Part shown: in pieces, positions 10,561-20,815 of the stretch
How positions within the stretch are numbered: position 1 is the first letter of the stretch
Layout of the letters: every line of letters begins with the position of its first letter
NCBI GenBank assembly: GCA_964017045.1
Contig: OZ024798.1
Coordinates: forward strand, 8,515,793 to 8,579,792
Length of the DNA stretch: 64,000 bases
Origin: Omphiscola glabra
Taxonomy: Eukaryota > Mollusca > Gastropoda > Lymnaeidae
Direction: 5' to 3'
Program-made: the position numbers and the translations under genes
The notes under the pieces: model-generated
What the model saw: only the letters and a program-made list of their open reading frames with translations
Told to the model about the DNA's origin: nothing
Databases searched by the model: none

Positions 10561-11348
10561 CACTGACGAGGTTCCAAAGACAGATGACCCAGATTTAAAA
10601 AGAAAATCACGTGCTCAGTGTAATACTGGAGAGAGCTGTAAATTCTTTATCAGAGAGATTTGAACAGTTGAAAAGTTTAAATAATACATTATAATTTTTA
10701 AATGACGGAAAAACATCTGCCACAAAAAAGATAAGCTTAAAGCAGCAGGTCAAGGTTCGGAGAATGAGTTAAGGTTTCAAAAAAACTAGCGATACGAATG
10801 GGTGTGATCTGTTTAATGAACTAGATAGAACCAAAGAATCATTTCCCCGTGATGTAAAGCTTCCAACAGAAGTCGCTAAATTCATAACCCCCTAGTAAGT
10901 TACTGGCTGTCATGCCAAACCTGTGGGTATCATTGAGAAACACGCTTACAGTACCCACTACTGCAGCCGCTGGCGAGAGAGCATATTTACGATCATTCAT
11001 GTTTCAAGAAATAATGAATTCTTTGGCAATTGTGTAAATAGAAAATGATATTGAGAAGAATATAAAAATAGAAAATGCAATAAACATATTTGCAGATCTA
11101 AAAACTGTCACCGGTAAGCTAATTGTTCATAATATCCAAATAGATACAAGTTAAGAAATACAATATTATCGTTCATCGTTTCCTAAAAATAAACAACCGT
11201 AATAAACTCATTACATAACCCCTAGTTTTTTCCTTGCAAACATTTTTACCAGTTTAATTAAAAGGGGCGCTAATACCCGGGGCGCCAGCGACCGTAGCGC
11301 TGGCACTGGGCGGTCCATACCCTGAGCCCAACCAATCCTACGCCTCTG

Positions 11349-12094
11349 CTTGAGGCAACACACTCAAGAAATACTTCCATGTGTAAAATGTATCTAGAAG
11401 AAAAATCATGAAAACAAAACCCACCCCATTTTGTTTGAATAAACGAAATGTCAGTCAAGAATAATAGGCAACAGATTAGCGCGTTTCAATTAATTTTTAA
11501 ACATTTCAAGGAAAAACAACATGGCGTCAGAACTGACGGAAGTGATGTCACTGCAGCTGGAAAATCTCGTTGCAGCCGCGATAAGAAAGTAGATGAAAGC
11601 AGTTTCTAGAGTTTTGGTTGCGAGGCTAGCATAAAAAAAAAAGAAAAGGCAAGCGACCCACTTCTTTGTCTTAGCTCTTATTGAGTCATTCGCCATGTCT
11701 GTCAGTGGCTTTGAAGGTAGCAAATTTAATCGTGGTGGGGGGGGGGGGGGGAGGAGTCGTGATAGTGAGAAGTGGTGTCTCTCTTTTGCCATTTGTTTTC
11801 ATCCGCTATTACCACGTGTTGAGTGCCTTATCAGCCGCTCTCACCTCCCCAGCCACGTCCTAGACAGCTGTAAGTTTGATAGAGTTCTAATTTCACGATG
11901 ACAACAGCGACCGGCGGTTTTGTTGAAAGAGGAAGCCATGTAAAATGAAATCTTCCCAATACAGATACCAGGTTAATTGAAAAGGAGGGAGTGGGGGTGG
12001 GTTGTTCATTGTCACTTGTTGAAATCTTGACCTAGCTTTTTTTGTCCTTGGCAGGATGATGAAATAAACTCCAAATGTATTTCACACATCTAAC
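11349..12094. other. intergenic DNA, no gene recognised
   Basis: No element recognised. A G-tract of about 14 lies at 11736-11750. Short open frames on both strands here have low-complexity content. Confidence 0.5.
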
Positions 12095-12440
12095 TTATAT
12101 CAAGACGGACAAACTACTAACTTTTCACTTGTAATACAAACATATAAATTTTCACTGGTAATAAAAACATCTGACTTTTCACAGGTTATACAAACATCTA
12201 TCTTTGCAATAGTAATGCAAACATCTAACTTTTCACTTGTAATACAATCATCTAGCTTTGCAATAGTAATACAAAGATATAATTTTTCACTTGTAATACA
12301 AACAACTAAATTTTCGCTTGTAATGCAAACATCTAATTTGCAATAGTAATACAAACATCCAACATATCACTAGTTATACAAACATCTAACTCTTCACTGG
12401 AAATACAAACATCCAACTTTTCACTTGCACTACACACATC
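12095..12440. repeat. 27-bp degenerate minisatellite, about 12 copies
   Basis: Units alternate between CTTTTCACTTGTAATACAAA and CTTTGCAATAGTAATACAAA types, each followed by CATCTAA. Divergence between units is high, so this array is older than the 18-bp array beside it. The 9-residue period in the minus-strand frame 12100-12354 is a by-product. Confidence 0.85.
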
Positions 12441-12613
12441 TAAATCTCACCATACAGTTCTAACGTCTCATTCGTTCCACACGCTCCACATATCTCATAT
12501 TAGATAATCCATTAACGTTCAACTAATGAGACAAGAATCCGAGTTTCTCCTATAAAATAAAAACAAAACAAAAACCAAGTAACTAAAGTTTGACTTAACT
12601 TTTCCTATTTTAT

Positions 12614-13352
12614 ACTACCGTGTTTTCACATACTACCGTGTTTTCACATACTACCGTGTTTTCACATACTACCGTGTTTTCACATACTACCGTGTTTTCA
12701 CACACTACCGTGTTTTCACATACTACCATGTTTTCACACACTACCGTGTTTTCACATACTACCGTGTTTTCACATACTACCGTGTTTTCACATACTACCA
12801 TGTTTTCACACACTACTGTGTTTTCACACACTACCGTGTTTTCACATACTACCGTGTTTTCACATACTACCGTGTTTTCACATACTACCATGTTTTCACA
12901 CACTACTGTGTTTTCACACACTACCGTGTTTTCACACACTACCGTGTTTTCACACACTATCTTGTTTTCACACACTACTGTGTTTTCACACACTACCGTG
13001 TTTTCACACACTACCGTGTTTTCACACACTACCGTGTTTTCACATACTACCGTGTTTTCACATTCTACCGTGTTTTCACATACTACCGTGTTTTCACACA
13101 CTACCGTGTTTTCACATACTACCGTGTTTTCACATACTACCGTGTTTTCACATACTACCATGTTTTCACACACTACTGTGTTTTCACACACTACCGTGTT
13201 TTCACATACTACCGTGTTTTCACATACTACCGTGTTTTCACATACTACCATGTTTTCACATACTACCGTGTTTTCACATACTACCATGTTTTCACATACT
13301 ACCGTGTTTTCACATACTACCGTGTTTTCACATACTACCGTGTTTTCACAGA
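12614..13352. repeat. 18-bp minisatellite, about 41 copies
   Basis: Unit ACTACCGTGTTTTCACAT, with variation mainly at CATACT/CACACT and CCGTG/CCATG/CTGTG. The 18-bp unit lacks stops in the relevant frames, giving open frames of about 250 residues on both strands (repeating FSHTTV and CENTVV). Identical blocks of several units recur (for example around 12790-12910 and 13140-13260), suggesting block duplications on top of unit amplification. Confidence 0.96.
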
Positions 13353-13402
13353 TAAACATGTTATTAAGCGATCATTTACCGAATAAATAATAATTTAAGA
13401 AT

Positions 13403-13403
<1 letters not shown>

Positions 13404-13433
<30 letters not shown>

Positions 13434-13436
13434 GTG
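13404..13436. repeat. GT/GC dinucleotide microsatellite
   Basis: A GT run interrupted by a short GCGCGC block, which is favourable for left-handed DNA. Confidence 0.85.
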
Positions 13437-14400
13437 GACGCGTTGTATAAGAATCACATTTCTTGTCTTATATGGAATTGAAAGACACACACAGACAAAG
13501 TTGATTGAATCGGTTTCGTGTGAGGTAGGTGAATTTTGACCTGTCTGGCCTGACAATGGCGGCCTTGATCTTGAGCATATCCACCATCTTTAATTCGGAG
13601 CGCATAATCTCAAAGTCGTCGAATGCGAATTTTTAAACCCTTTCATTACCTTCAAAAATCCTGAATTACATTTTGATTTTTTAAAAATCTGTTAAAATTT
13701 ACTTTGTGATAAAAAGTTGTCACTGAACAGCAAGTCGCTCAGAGGGGGCTCAATGTTCTGGTTCCAATCAGAGCGGTATCTCCGCAGAGAAATCTGGCAA
13801 GCGTCTACACAAGAAAGCTCTGTTTGGAAGACTTACTTTAAGTTACATCGCTGCTCTGCAACATGGAGTGCGTGCGATTTCGATAGAAAAACTATTCCAT
13901 AATTACACGTTGCACGACTATCGATTACAGATTACACGGTTCGCTTACACTTACTCCTTTCAAATGCGCAGAGATGATATAGTGGTGTGGGGGGGGGGGG
14001 GATTTGAAGTTAAAGAAAAAGATTTAAATCGTCACTGACACCTGATAAATAAAATAAAAAATCGCAGACAGGTGACTGACAATAAATTAAACAATTTTAA
14101 AAGTAATCTTGAAATATATAATGGTTCGTAGTAGTGATTGCCCCCCCTCACCAAAACATGTATCACCTCACTGACCTCTCTTTATCCCACATCATCCGTT
14201 TGTATTTTTCAGTTGCTTGTGTATAAAAATTTATTTTTTCTTTCCGCATACGAAGGTGACCAAAGCAATTTTCGACTTGAATAGTAGCCTTGACTCCCCC
14301 CGGGGCTCTAGTCGGCATGTCCGTCCCAAAAATGACATGTCATAAAGAGGCGTTGTTCACAAACCCCCTGAAAAGTTACCCGGGGTACAGGATCACCGTG
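13437..14400. other. intergenic DNA, no gene recognised
   Basis: No element recognised. A G-tract of about 12 lies at 13988-14001. The small open frame 13717-13902 has no family resemblance that I can see. Confidence 0.5.
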
Positions 14401-14850
14401 TAGGGGACCTGCGCTGAAAGGCAAAGGTAACGCACGGAAACTGCGTTAGAAAGATGCATGGTTTCCTACCAAATGCAGTTGAAAATAACGTATTATAGAA
14501 ACAGGTCGGGACATGAATACAGTTGCCGCATGGATATGAGGCGAAGGAATGTGTCGACCCTAGCCGATGATTCTAAATATGCAGTCTTTGATGGTACTGC
14601 TCCTAGGCAACCTCTTTATTTTTCATTCCCAGCTGCGTAAAACCACGTAAACCCTATTAGAGGGCAAGTCCGGCCCGGTTGCTGTGTAAAAGCAGCACCC
14701 CGACCGGCCAGGCGTTCTTTCTCTGATGCCGCCTCACTCGCATAGTCAATCGAGTGGAAGGGTGGGTGAGGCTGTCTCAGGGGCGCTGGGGAAGACTTTA
14801 TGAGCCTCGGCTCGATAGTTTGCTGATTTTCTTAAGTAGTAGTAGTAGTA
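14401..14850 (+). mobile_element. possible retroelement 3' end with TAG-repeat tail
   Basis: A GC-richer segment ending in a short (TAG)n run at about 14836-14852 looks like the 3' end of a LINE or SINE with a simple-repeat tail. No coding motif is recognisable. This is a guess from structure only; the 18-bp array starts directly at the tail. Confidence 0.25.
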
Positions 14851-15076
14851 GCCTTGACTTGAGTAGAAGCCTTGACTTGAGTCGTAGTCTTGACTTGAAT
14901 AGTAGCCTTGACTGGAGTAGAAGCCTTGACTTGAGTAGTAGCCTTGACTTGAATAGTAGCCTTGACTGGAGTAGAAGCCTTGACTTGAGTAGTAGCCTTG
15001 ACTTGAATAGTAGCCTTGACTTGAATGGTATAGCCTTGACTTGAATAGTAGCCTTGACTTGAATAGTAGCCTTGAG
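14847..15076. repeat. 18-bp minisatellite, about 13 copies
   Basis: Unit AGTAGCCTTGACTTGAAT with G/A variants. It begins at the (TAG)n run, which shares AGTAG with the unit. Confidence 0.9.
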
Positions 15077-15296
15077 TTGTCTTTTTTGTAAAGTGATGAT
15101 GAGTTGCTCAATTTGTCAGCCTCGCTATCTCGTCCTTTCCTATTTGATCCAATGGATAGACCTAATGAGGATGACTAGAAATAGACCAAGACGCAGTAGA
15201 TGACCATCAGTGTTTTTTTTGCTGTGTTCCACGTCGCAGGAGTTGTCGAAATTTTCATTGTGGCAGTGTCATAACGCTTACGGGACTCTCTCAGAA

Positions 15297-15662
15297 TCTG
15301 CCTTCTCTTAGATTAGTTGCCTTCTCTTAGATGAGCTGCCTTCTCTTAGATGAGTTGCCTTCTCTTAGATGAGTTGCCTTCTCTTAGATTAGTTGCCTTC
15401 TCTTAGATGAGCTGCCTTCTCTTAGATGAGTTGCCTTCTCTTAGATGAGTTGCCTTCTCTTAGATGCGTTGCCTTCTCTTAGATGAGTTGCCTTCTCTTA
15501 GATGAGCTGCCTTCTCTTAGATGAGTTGCCTTCTCTTAGATGAGTTGCCTTCTCTTAGATTAGTTGCCTTCTCTTAGATGAGCTGCCTTCTCTTAGATGA
15601 GTTGCCTTCTCTTAGATGAGTTGCCTTCTCTTAGATGCGTTGCCTTCTCTTAGATGAGTTGC
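15297..15662. repeat. 19-bp minisatellite, about 19 copies
   Basis: Unit TTGCCTTCTCTTAGATGAG with variants GATTAG, GAGCTG and GATGCG. The variant order repeats as a block (15310-15460 and about 15540-15660), indicating higher-order duplication. The array abuts the 5' side of a LINE fragment. Confidence 0.95.
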
Positions 15663-16190
15663 CTACGAGTACGAGGGCATCAAGAGGGCATTAGGTCCAC
15701 ACACGTGCTTCAAAAAATAGCACCCCTCAAGACCAAGATAGGTCAAGTTAACCCCAACGATCAACTTCGACGTTGGTTAGAGCATTATCTTGAACTATAC
15801 GCAACAATGAATGTAGTCACTGATAATATTCTCGTCTTGTCAATAATGGACGAATTAGATGAATAGACAACTCTGCAAGAACTCGGAAAAGCAATTGATC
15901 ATGTTGCTGATGGTACGGCTCCAGGAATTGACATCATTCCTCCAGAAATCCTCAAACATACAAAACCTATACTACTTCAGCCCTAACATGAGCGCCTCAT
16001 GTCTGTGTTGGGAAGCAGGTCACATTTCCCAGGACATGAGAGACGCCAACATCGTGTTATTGTACAAAAATAAAGGTGACCGTAGTGATTGTAATAATTA
16101 CCGAGGAATTAGTTGGAAAGACGTTTGCCCGTGTTGCCTTTAAAAGATTGCAGAGTCTGGCTAACCACATCTACCCAGAGTCCCAGTGTG
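15663..16190 (+). pseudogene. non-LTR retrotransposon, pre-RT and early RT region, decayed
   Basis: The translation shows, across several frames, EGIKRALGP, KIAPLKTKIGQV, LRRWLEHYLELYATMN, ELGKAIDHVADGTAPGID, IPPEILKH, QDMRDANIVLLYKNKGDRSD, CNNYRGIS and LANHIYPESQCG. This is the conserved order of a LINE ORF2 between the endonuclease and RT motifs (APG.D.IP.E, then LYKNKGD.S.C.NYRGIS). It belongs to the same family as 1226-2258, which carries a later part. Frameshifts and stops are present. The coding sequence stops at the ANHIYPESQCG codons because that stretch has been amplified into the array that follows. Confidence 0.9.
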
Positions 16191-16741
16191 GCTAACCGCA
16201 TCTACCCAGAGTCCCAGTGTGGCTAACCACATCTACCCAGAGTCCCAGTGTGGCTAACCACATCTACCCAGAGTACCAGTGTGGCTAACCACATCTACCC
16301 AGAGTCCCAGTGTGGCTAACCACATCTACCCAGAGTCCCAGTGTGGCTAACCACATCTACCCAGAGTCCCAGTGTGGCTAACCACATCTACCCAGAGTCC
16401 CAGTGTGGCTAACCACATCTACCCAGAGTCCCAGTGTGGCTAACCACATCTACCCAGAGTCCCAGTGTGGCTAACCACATCTACCCAGAGTCCCAGTGTG
16501 GCTAACCACATCTACCCAGAGTCCCAGTGTGGCTAACCACATCTACCCAGAGTCCCAGTGTGGCTAACCACATCTACCCAGAGTCCCAGTGTGGCTAACC
16601 ACATCTACCCAGAGTCCCAGTGTGGCTAACCACATCTACCCAGAGTCCCAGTGTGGCTAACCACATCTACCCAGAGTCCCAGTGTGGCTAACCGCATCTA
16701 CCCAGAGTCCCAGTGTGGCTAACCACATCTACCCAGAGTCC
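16150..16741. repeat. 31-bp minisatellite built from LINE reverse transcriptase sequence, about 19 copies
   Basis: Unit GGCTAACCACATCTACCCAG then AGTCCCAGTGT. In the first unit this is in phase with the LINE translation LANHIYPESQC, so the unit is LINE coding DNA. Units are almost identical apart from CCGCATC or AGTACC variants. At 31 bp it cannot hold a reading frame. Confidence 0.95.
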
Positions 16742-17180
16742 CCCCAAAACACTATTCCTTACATAGAATAATGTCACCTTTCCAAGGTTCCTTGGAGAGG
16801 GGGGCTGCAGGCCGTGGCACTTATAACGTCACATTGCTTCGAGGGGCTAAAATGATCACCGGGCACCATGACTTTTGTCACTGACATATCGCGTGTTGGT
16901 GTTATGTATCTTTGTGATAATTATAACAGTGATAAATGATGTTTTTCTTTTGGGAATTCCCCGCATATATCGCACCAAATTTAATAAGTCATGAATGCGC
17001 TATGACGCAATTCCGGTTAGTGCGATATAGGGTGGCAGAATTGTTGTTAAGGACGTCAGGCTGAAATTGTTGTTTTTTTTTAATAAGGAAAGAGTGGGTG
17101 TTTTGTCTCTCTGGGCTGTTTCAACAATGAACAGTATCGTTCCTGATTAGTTTGTATACGTTGTGTCTTGGCACATCAAA
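16742..17180. other. intergenic DNA, no gene recognised
   Basis: No element recognised apart from an AT-rich composition and a short poly-T run. Confidence 0.5.
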
Positions 17181-17226
17181 TAAGCAATTAGGTGAATGCT
17201 GAGAGATAGGACCGCGTTTTTATTTA

Positions 17227-17306
17227 CCATGGCCGCCATCTTGGTTGCCCCGACCCGCGAACTTTTACGTGTTCACGTGTCGGGGCAACCAAGATGGCGG
17301 CCGTGG
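17227..17306. repeat. inverted repeat, 28-bp arms, each with a YY1-like motif
   Basis: Arms 17227-17254 and 17279-17306 are complementary with one mismatch, separated by a 24-nt loop. Each arm contains CAAGATGGCGGCC or its complement, which matches the known YY1 site (AANATGGCGGC). The arms extend weakly into flanking T/A runs. Confidence 0.9.
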
Positions 17307-17391
17307 AAAAATAAAATAACTCTCGTTTGCTAAAAATAAGAATAAAACGTTAAAAAATAATGAAAAAATCACCTAATCGTATCCCTAAACC

Positions 17392-17555
17392 CAGAGGCGT
17401 AACTGTGTCTTTGACGCCCTTGGCTAATTTATTTTTGGCGCCCTTGATATTTAAATAAAAATTTAAAAATTAGAGATTTAGCGGCGCCCTTTTGAACTGG
17501 CGCAGGCCGGCGCCCTTGGCAACTGCCCCAATGCCAAGCCGTTGTTACGCCTCTG
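17392..17555. mobile_element. hAT-like MITE, CAGTGGCGTA family, with perfect target duplication
   Basis: Starts CAGAGGCGTAAC and ends GTTACGCCTCTG, 12-bp perfect inverted repeats, 164 bp in total. Flanked by CCTAAACC on both sides (17384-17391 and 17556-17563), an exact 8-bp duplication. The interior (CGCCCTTGGC, AATTAGAGATTTAG, CAACTGCCCCAATGCCAAG) matches the copy at 38920-39043 in the opposite orientation. Confidence 0.93.
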
Positions 17556-17682
17556 CCTAAACCTAACCTGAACCCTAAATCTATCCTAAACCTAACCTGA
17601 ACCCTAAATCTATACCTAAACCTAACCTGAACCCTAAATCTATCCCTAAACCTAACCTGAACCCTAAATTCATCCCTAACCA
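17556..17682. repeat. 30-bp minisatellite, about 4 copies
   Basis: Unit made of CCCTAAACCTAACCTGAACC then CTAAATCTAT. The minus-strand frame with repeating GLGIDLGFRL is a by-product of the 30-bp period. Confidence 0.85.
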
Positions 17683-18150
17683 GGGTTTTGACCCTATCGG
17701 AACCAGCGTTTTGACCCTCTCCTTAACCTGGGTTTTCACCCTGAAAACTAGGAAAATAATAATAAAAAACAAATAAAAAATGGCCAAAATTAATTATAAA
17801 ATATAGAAATAATGAAAACCCAACTTACAGTTTCATGTAATATACTTTTACACACTTTATTTCAGGTTCCACTGAAAATAATATAAACAAATTAATGAAA
17901 CACAGTGTGACCATCCTCTAAAATCATCTTCTAAAATGGCGGAGCACATTAACATATTTAATAGGCCGACCAATGAAATTTTAAAAATTATGATTAATCA
18001 ACCAATAATAATTTGCCACCGTCATATTAATGAAAATTTAACGCTGTTAAAAAAAAAAAAAAGGGGGAGTGAATCCAAAACACCAACTGAACAAAACACG
18101 CAAATGACGTCATGACCCTATCTCTCAACATTAGCCAGCAATTAAAGTAC

Positions 18151-18439
18151 ATTTCAAACCTTATCTTAAAGTTATTATCAGTAATTTTCAGAGAGCAGAA
18201 GGGTGGGTTTAGCCTCTGATTCGATTGTGTGTGTGTTTCTGTGGCTATTGGAAGAGGGACCTAACCCCTAGACGACCTTCCGCCACAACATTCGTGTACC
18301 GAGCTCTGTGGTTAAATGTGGATTGAATGGAGGGGACACAGTTGTGTGTGTTCATCAACGCGCTCTAATAGAGTGCCGGGAGAAGGACGTTGACCTTCCT
18401 GCATTGAAAAAGATATGATTTGTTCGAGTAAAATAAGCA
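18151..18439. other. spacer, nothing recognised
   Basis: No gene, array or element seen. Confidence 0.5.
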
Positions 18440-18595
18440 AGTATTTCATGGATGTTACATCTCTATATGTAATGATTGGTTACATCTCTAGTCTGTGAGG
18501 GGTTGTAACATCTCTAGTACTACTATGTAATGGATTGATAATCCTCTAGTATGTAATGGATGGTTACATCTCTAGTCTGTAATTTAATGGCTGGC
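18440..18595. repeat. degenerate repeat, GGTTACATCTCTAGT units
   Basis: About five diverged copies of a 25-35 bp unit built from TGTAATGGATGGTTACATCTC-like sequence, with uneven spacing. Confidence 0.6.
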
Positions 18596-18599
18596 TACA

Positions 18600-18722
18600 T
18601 CTCAATTCACCATTTTGCTTCACTTTCTCCCTTCACCTTCTCGATTCACCTTCGCCCTTCACTTTTTTCATTTCACCTTCTCACTTCCCGCTTTCCCGTA
18701 ACCTTCTCATCATATTTTCTCT
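18600..18722. repeat. degenerate pyrimidine-rich repeat
   Basis: Diverged short units of the TTCACCTTCTC type. Old, poorly conserved array. Confidence 0.55.
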
Positions 18723-19100
18723 TTGAGAGAACGACAAGCCCACACCGGTGCTGGTGCACTTGCCAATCAGAGTGCAACGGTCAAAGACGGTCGACTTGAA
18801 ATAAGAGAAATTTTCAGCAGCGCTAAATGCAGGGCTTCATTTCAATGTAAATAGAAATTCTTTGACAGCATGCTCCGCCATTGAAATAAATCTCTTCTCT
18901 CTGTCACTCTGTAAAAAGTTAGCTGACACCCGATACGATAGTTATTGCAGAGAAGTAAAAAATCTAATCAGAATACCCTTTAAATTATCTAGCTTTGGTA
19001 CATCTACTTGTGTTTCACAATTCAAACGTTATGCTGCACTATAAGTATAAGGGCAAATAATATAATAGAGAAAAATATCACATAGAAAAATGTCGCTTTG
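18723..19100. other. spacer, nothing recognised
   Basis: No gene or element recognised; the frame 18862-19044 has no family resemblance. Confidence 0.45.
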
Positions 19101-19102
19101 GC

Positions 19103-19397
19103 AACATCTCTCATCGAAATATCTATCTGCGAAACATCTTCCCTCGAATTATCTCCAAATATATCTTTTTGAAATATCTCTCAACCAAATATCTCTCAAC
19201 CAAATATCTCTCATTCCAATATCTCTCATCCAAATATCACACATTGAAATATCTCTAACAGAAATAACTTTCATTGAAATATCTCTCATACTTGACTCAT
19301 ACAAATATCTCTATTTGAAAAAAAAATCTCTCATCAAAATTTTTCTCCTACAAATATCTCTCATTGAAATACTTCTCGTCCAAATATCTTTCCTCAA
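19103..19397. repeat. 15-bp degenerate minisatellite, about 19 copies
   Basis: Unit close to AAATATCTCTCATTG. The 15-bp period gives a 134-residue frame with pentapeptides of the ISLIE kind. High divergence between units indicates age. Confidence 0.85.
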
Positions 19398-20246
19398 CAA
19401 ATCCCACAGTGAAGATGAACCTGTAGAACCGGGAATGTTGAAAGGAATTTGCCAAAAATTGAAGACATTTTTACGGGACCGAACTAATGTATAATTTAAT
19501 TGCAACATCAGTGCTCATTGTATGGAACACAAATTATACAACTAAAAAACTTTTTAACCAAATAAGTTGTTCAGATTTGTGAAGAGATGAGCCTCGTTGT
19601 GATAAAATGAGTCGATGTGCGCCATAACAAGGTAAAAGAGAAATGTGGTGTAGCTCTGCAAGGAACGGTAATAGCCCCCATGGCTCTAAACAAGGAGTTG
19701 TCTCATCATTACCCCGACAGATGACTATCTCCAAACTGTCGTCGGCTGTTACAGAGATCCTTTTGTTGGGGGGTCGTGTCGTCAGACTTTTACGCACGTA
19801 TCAAAGACGCATCACTGATATTGACGGTTTCATTATCACGACTAACTCCGACCCCCCTCCCCCACTCTTTCCTCCACAAACAACCTTTATTATTTTTATC
19901 TCTCCCTCTTTTCTAGAATCCCCGTGCTCAGGTCGTGGTCCCCGTTAAGTAATGGTCCACATATGATTTAGAGCATTACACCGACCTCTTGAACGGGGGA
20001 TAACTGTTAGGGAGATTGGGGGAAGGGGGTCTAGCGAAGAGTTATGCAGTTGGATAAAGACGAAAAAACTTTCGGATCTCATTTCAAATGGGCAAGAGAT
20101 TTAAGTAACAAAATGTCAAAACTTTTAAATCTGCATAACATCAATGCCCGCTGATGAGACAATGTCGGAAGATAGGAATCTATGCTTGCACAGATCTTAA
20201 ATCTCCAGCCATACCGCGCCAAACAATGGCGGCCGCAATGCGCGAA
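19398..20246. other. intergenic DNA, no gene recognised
   Basis: No element recognised. Pyrimidine-rich stretch at about 19850-19915. Confidence 0.5.
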
Positions 20247-20510
20247 CTTCCCATCCACTGAAGTTACGTCACAAAACATCTTCCCATCCACTGAAGTTAC
20301 GTCACAAAACATCTTCCCATCCACTGAAGTTACGTCACAAAACATCTTCCCATCCACTGAAGTTACGTCACAAAACATCTTCCCATCCACTGAAGTTACG
20401 TCACAAAACATCTTCCCATCCACTGAAGTTACGTCACAAAACATCTTCCCATCCACTGAAGTTACTTCACAAAACATCTTCCCATCCACTGAAGTTACTT
20501 CACGAAACAT
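20247..20510. repeat. 33-bp minisatellite, 8 copies, with ATF/CREB-like motif
   Basis: Unit GAAGTTACGTCACAAAACAT then CTTCCCATCCACT. The first six units contain TTACGTCA (reverse complement TGACGTAA, a known ATF/CREB variant site); the last two read TTACTTCA. The unit is a multiple of 3, giving the false frames 20182-20589 (+) and 20079-20510 (-). Confidence 0.95.
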
Positions 20511-20669
20511 GCATTCAACTAACGCACTTTGTAAGATTCCTAAATTATTGTGCTACTACCCCCCACCCCGAGTATGCCACCACCCCTGAACTGTATTAAT
20601 ATTCTACCGTACCTTCCTCTTCTTATACTTGCACTTAAGATTTGTTACACCAATTATTGAGAAAATATT

Positions 20670-20815
20670 GAGAAAATAGTACGCACCAAGCGAACTTCGG
20701 GTATTAATTAAGAATGTCATTTAGTGGCAGATATCGGGAAAATTTATTTAATGAAATCAGCGCCGTCTGGTAGCATTAGTGACATTGTTACATATAGAAT
20801 TGTGTATTTTGATTT
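20670..20815 (+). repeat. dispersed repeat family A, diverged fragment
   Basis: Shares with 58135-58262 a stretch starting TACGCACCAA, continuing AATCAGCGCCGTCT then GTAGC and TTAGTGACATTGTTACATA. The start of both resembles the copies at 23295 and 29465. Confidence 0.65.

Larger units (their letters stand above)
9408..11070 (+). pseudogene. hAT transposase remnant (DUF4371 / RNase H-like), decayed
   Basis: Recognisable blocks in order: QGYDSGSNMKG (the motif around the second catalytic aspartate, usually GYDNASNMSG), followed by KGIQARIMKEIP and CVCHRLNLVVGDSAF; then CETRWEYRNECVKAIK (the usual SDTRWE.R block); and, at about 10945-11060, LTVPTTAAAGERA with LRS..FQEIMNSLAIV, the hAT C-terminal dimerisation block containing the catalytic glutamate. 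The first catalytic region is not visible. Stops, frameshifts and duplications (9480-9550, 9598-9700, 9905-10016, 10095-10215, 10325-10560) break the gene. A full-length relative lies at 51396-54006. Confidence 0.8.
9014..11308 (+). mobile_element. hAT transposon remnant, about 2.3 kb, DUF4371 type
   Basis: Ends are imperfect inverted repeats: CAGGGCCGGCTC at the left, and the reverse complement of GCGCTGGCACTG at the right. The flanks GACGGTCC (9007-9014) and GGCGGTCC (11309-11316) agree at 7 of 8 bases, fitting the 8-bp duplication typical of hAT insertion (one C is shared with the element's first base). The interior holds broken transposase coding sequence and several small tandem duplications. 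Confidence 0.75.
8904..11348. mobile_element. MITE (CAGTGGCGTA family) split by a hAT insertion
   Basis: The left end starts CAGTGGCCTATCTAGG at 8904. The right end is CCTACGCCTCTG at 11348, whose reverse complement starts CAGAGGCGTAGG. The two halves (8904-9014 and 11309-11348) are separated by the hAT remnant, so the MITE was there first. Internal sequence matches the copy at 3114. No convincing target duplication is visible around the outer element. Confidence 0.7.
17183..18150. mobile_element. possible composite element with imperfect inverted ends
   Basis: AATGCTGAGAGATAGGACC at about 17195-17213 is matched on the other strand by the reverse of TGACCCTATCTCTCAACATT at about 18112-18131, with CAATT sequences just outside both. 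The roughly 950-bp interval contains the hairpin at 17227-17306, a nested MITE and a 30-bp array. The match is short and imperfect. Confidence 0.4.

Noticed and set aside
12610..13390. Cysteine-rich repeat protein (CENTVV) or its opposite-strand partner
   Set aside because: An 18-bp array open on both strands; no signal peptide or unique domain.
17556..17682. Interstitial telomeric repeat (CCCTAA)
   Set aside because: CCCTAA occurs within a 30-bp unit with other sequence; there is no (TTAGGG)n run.
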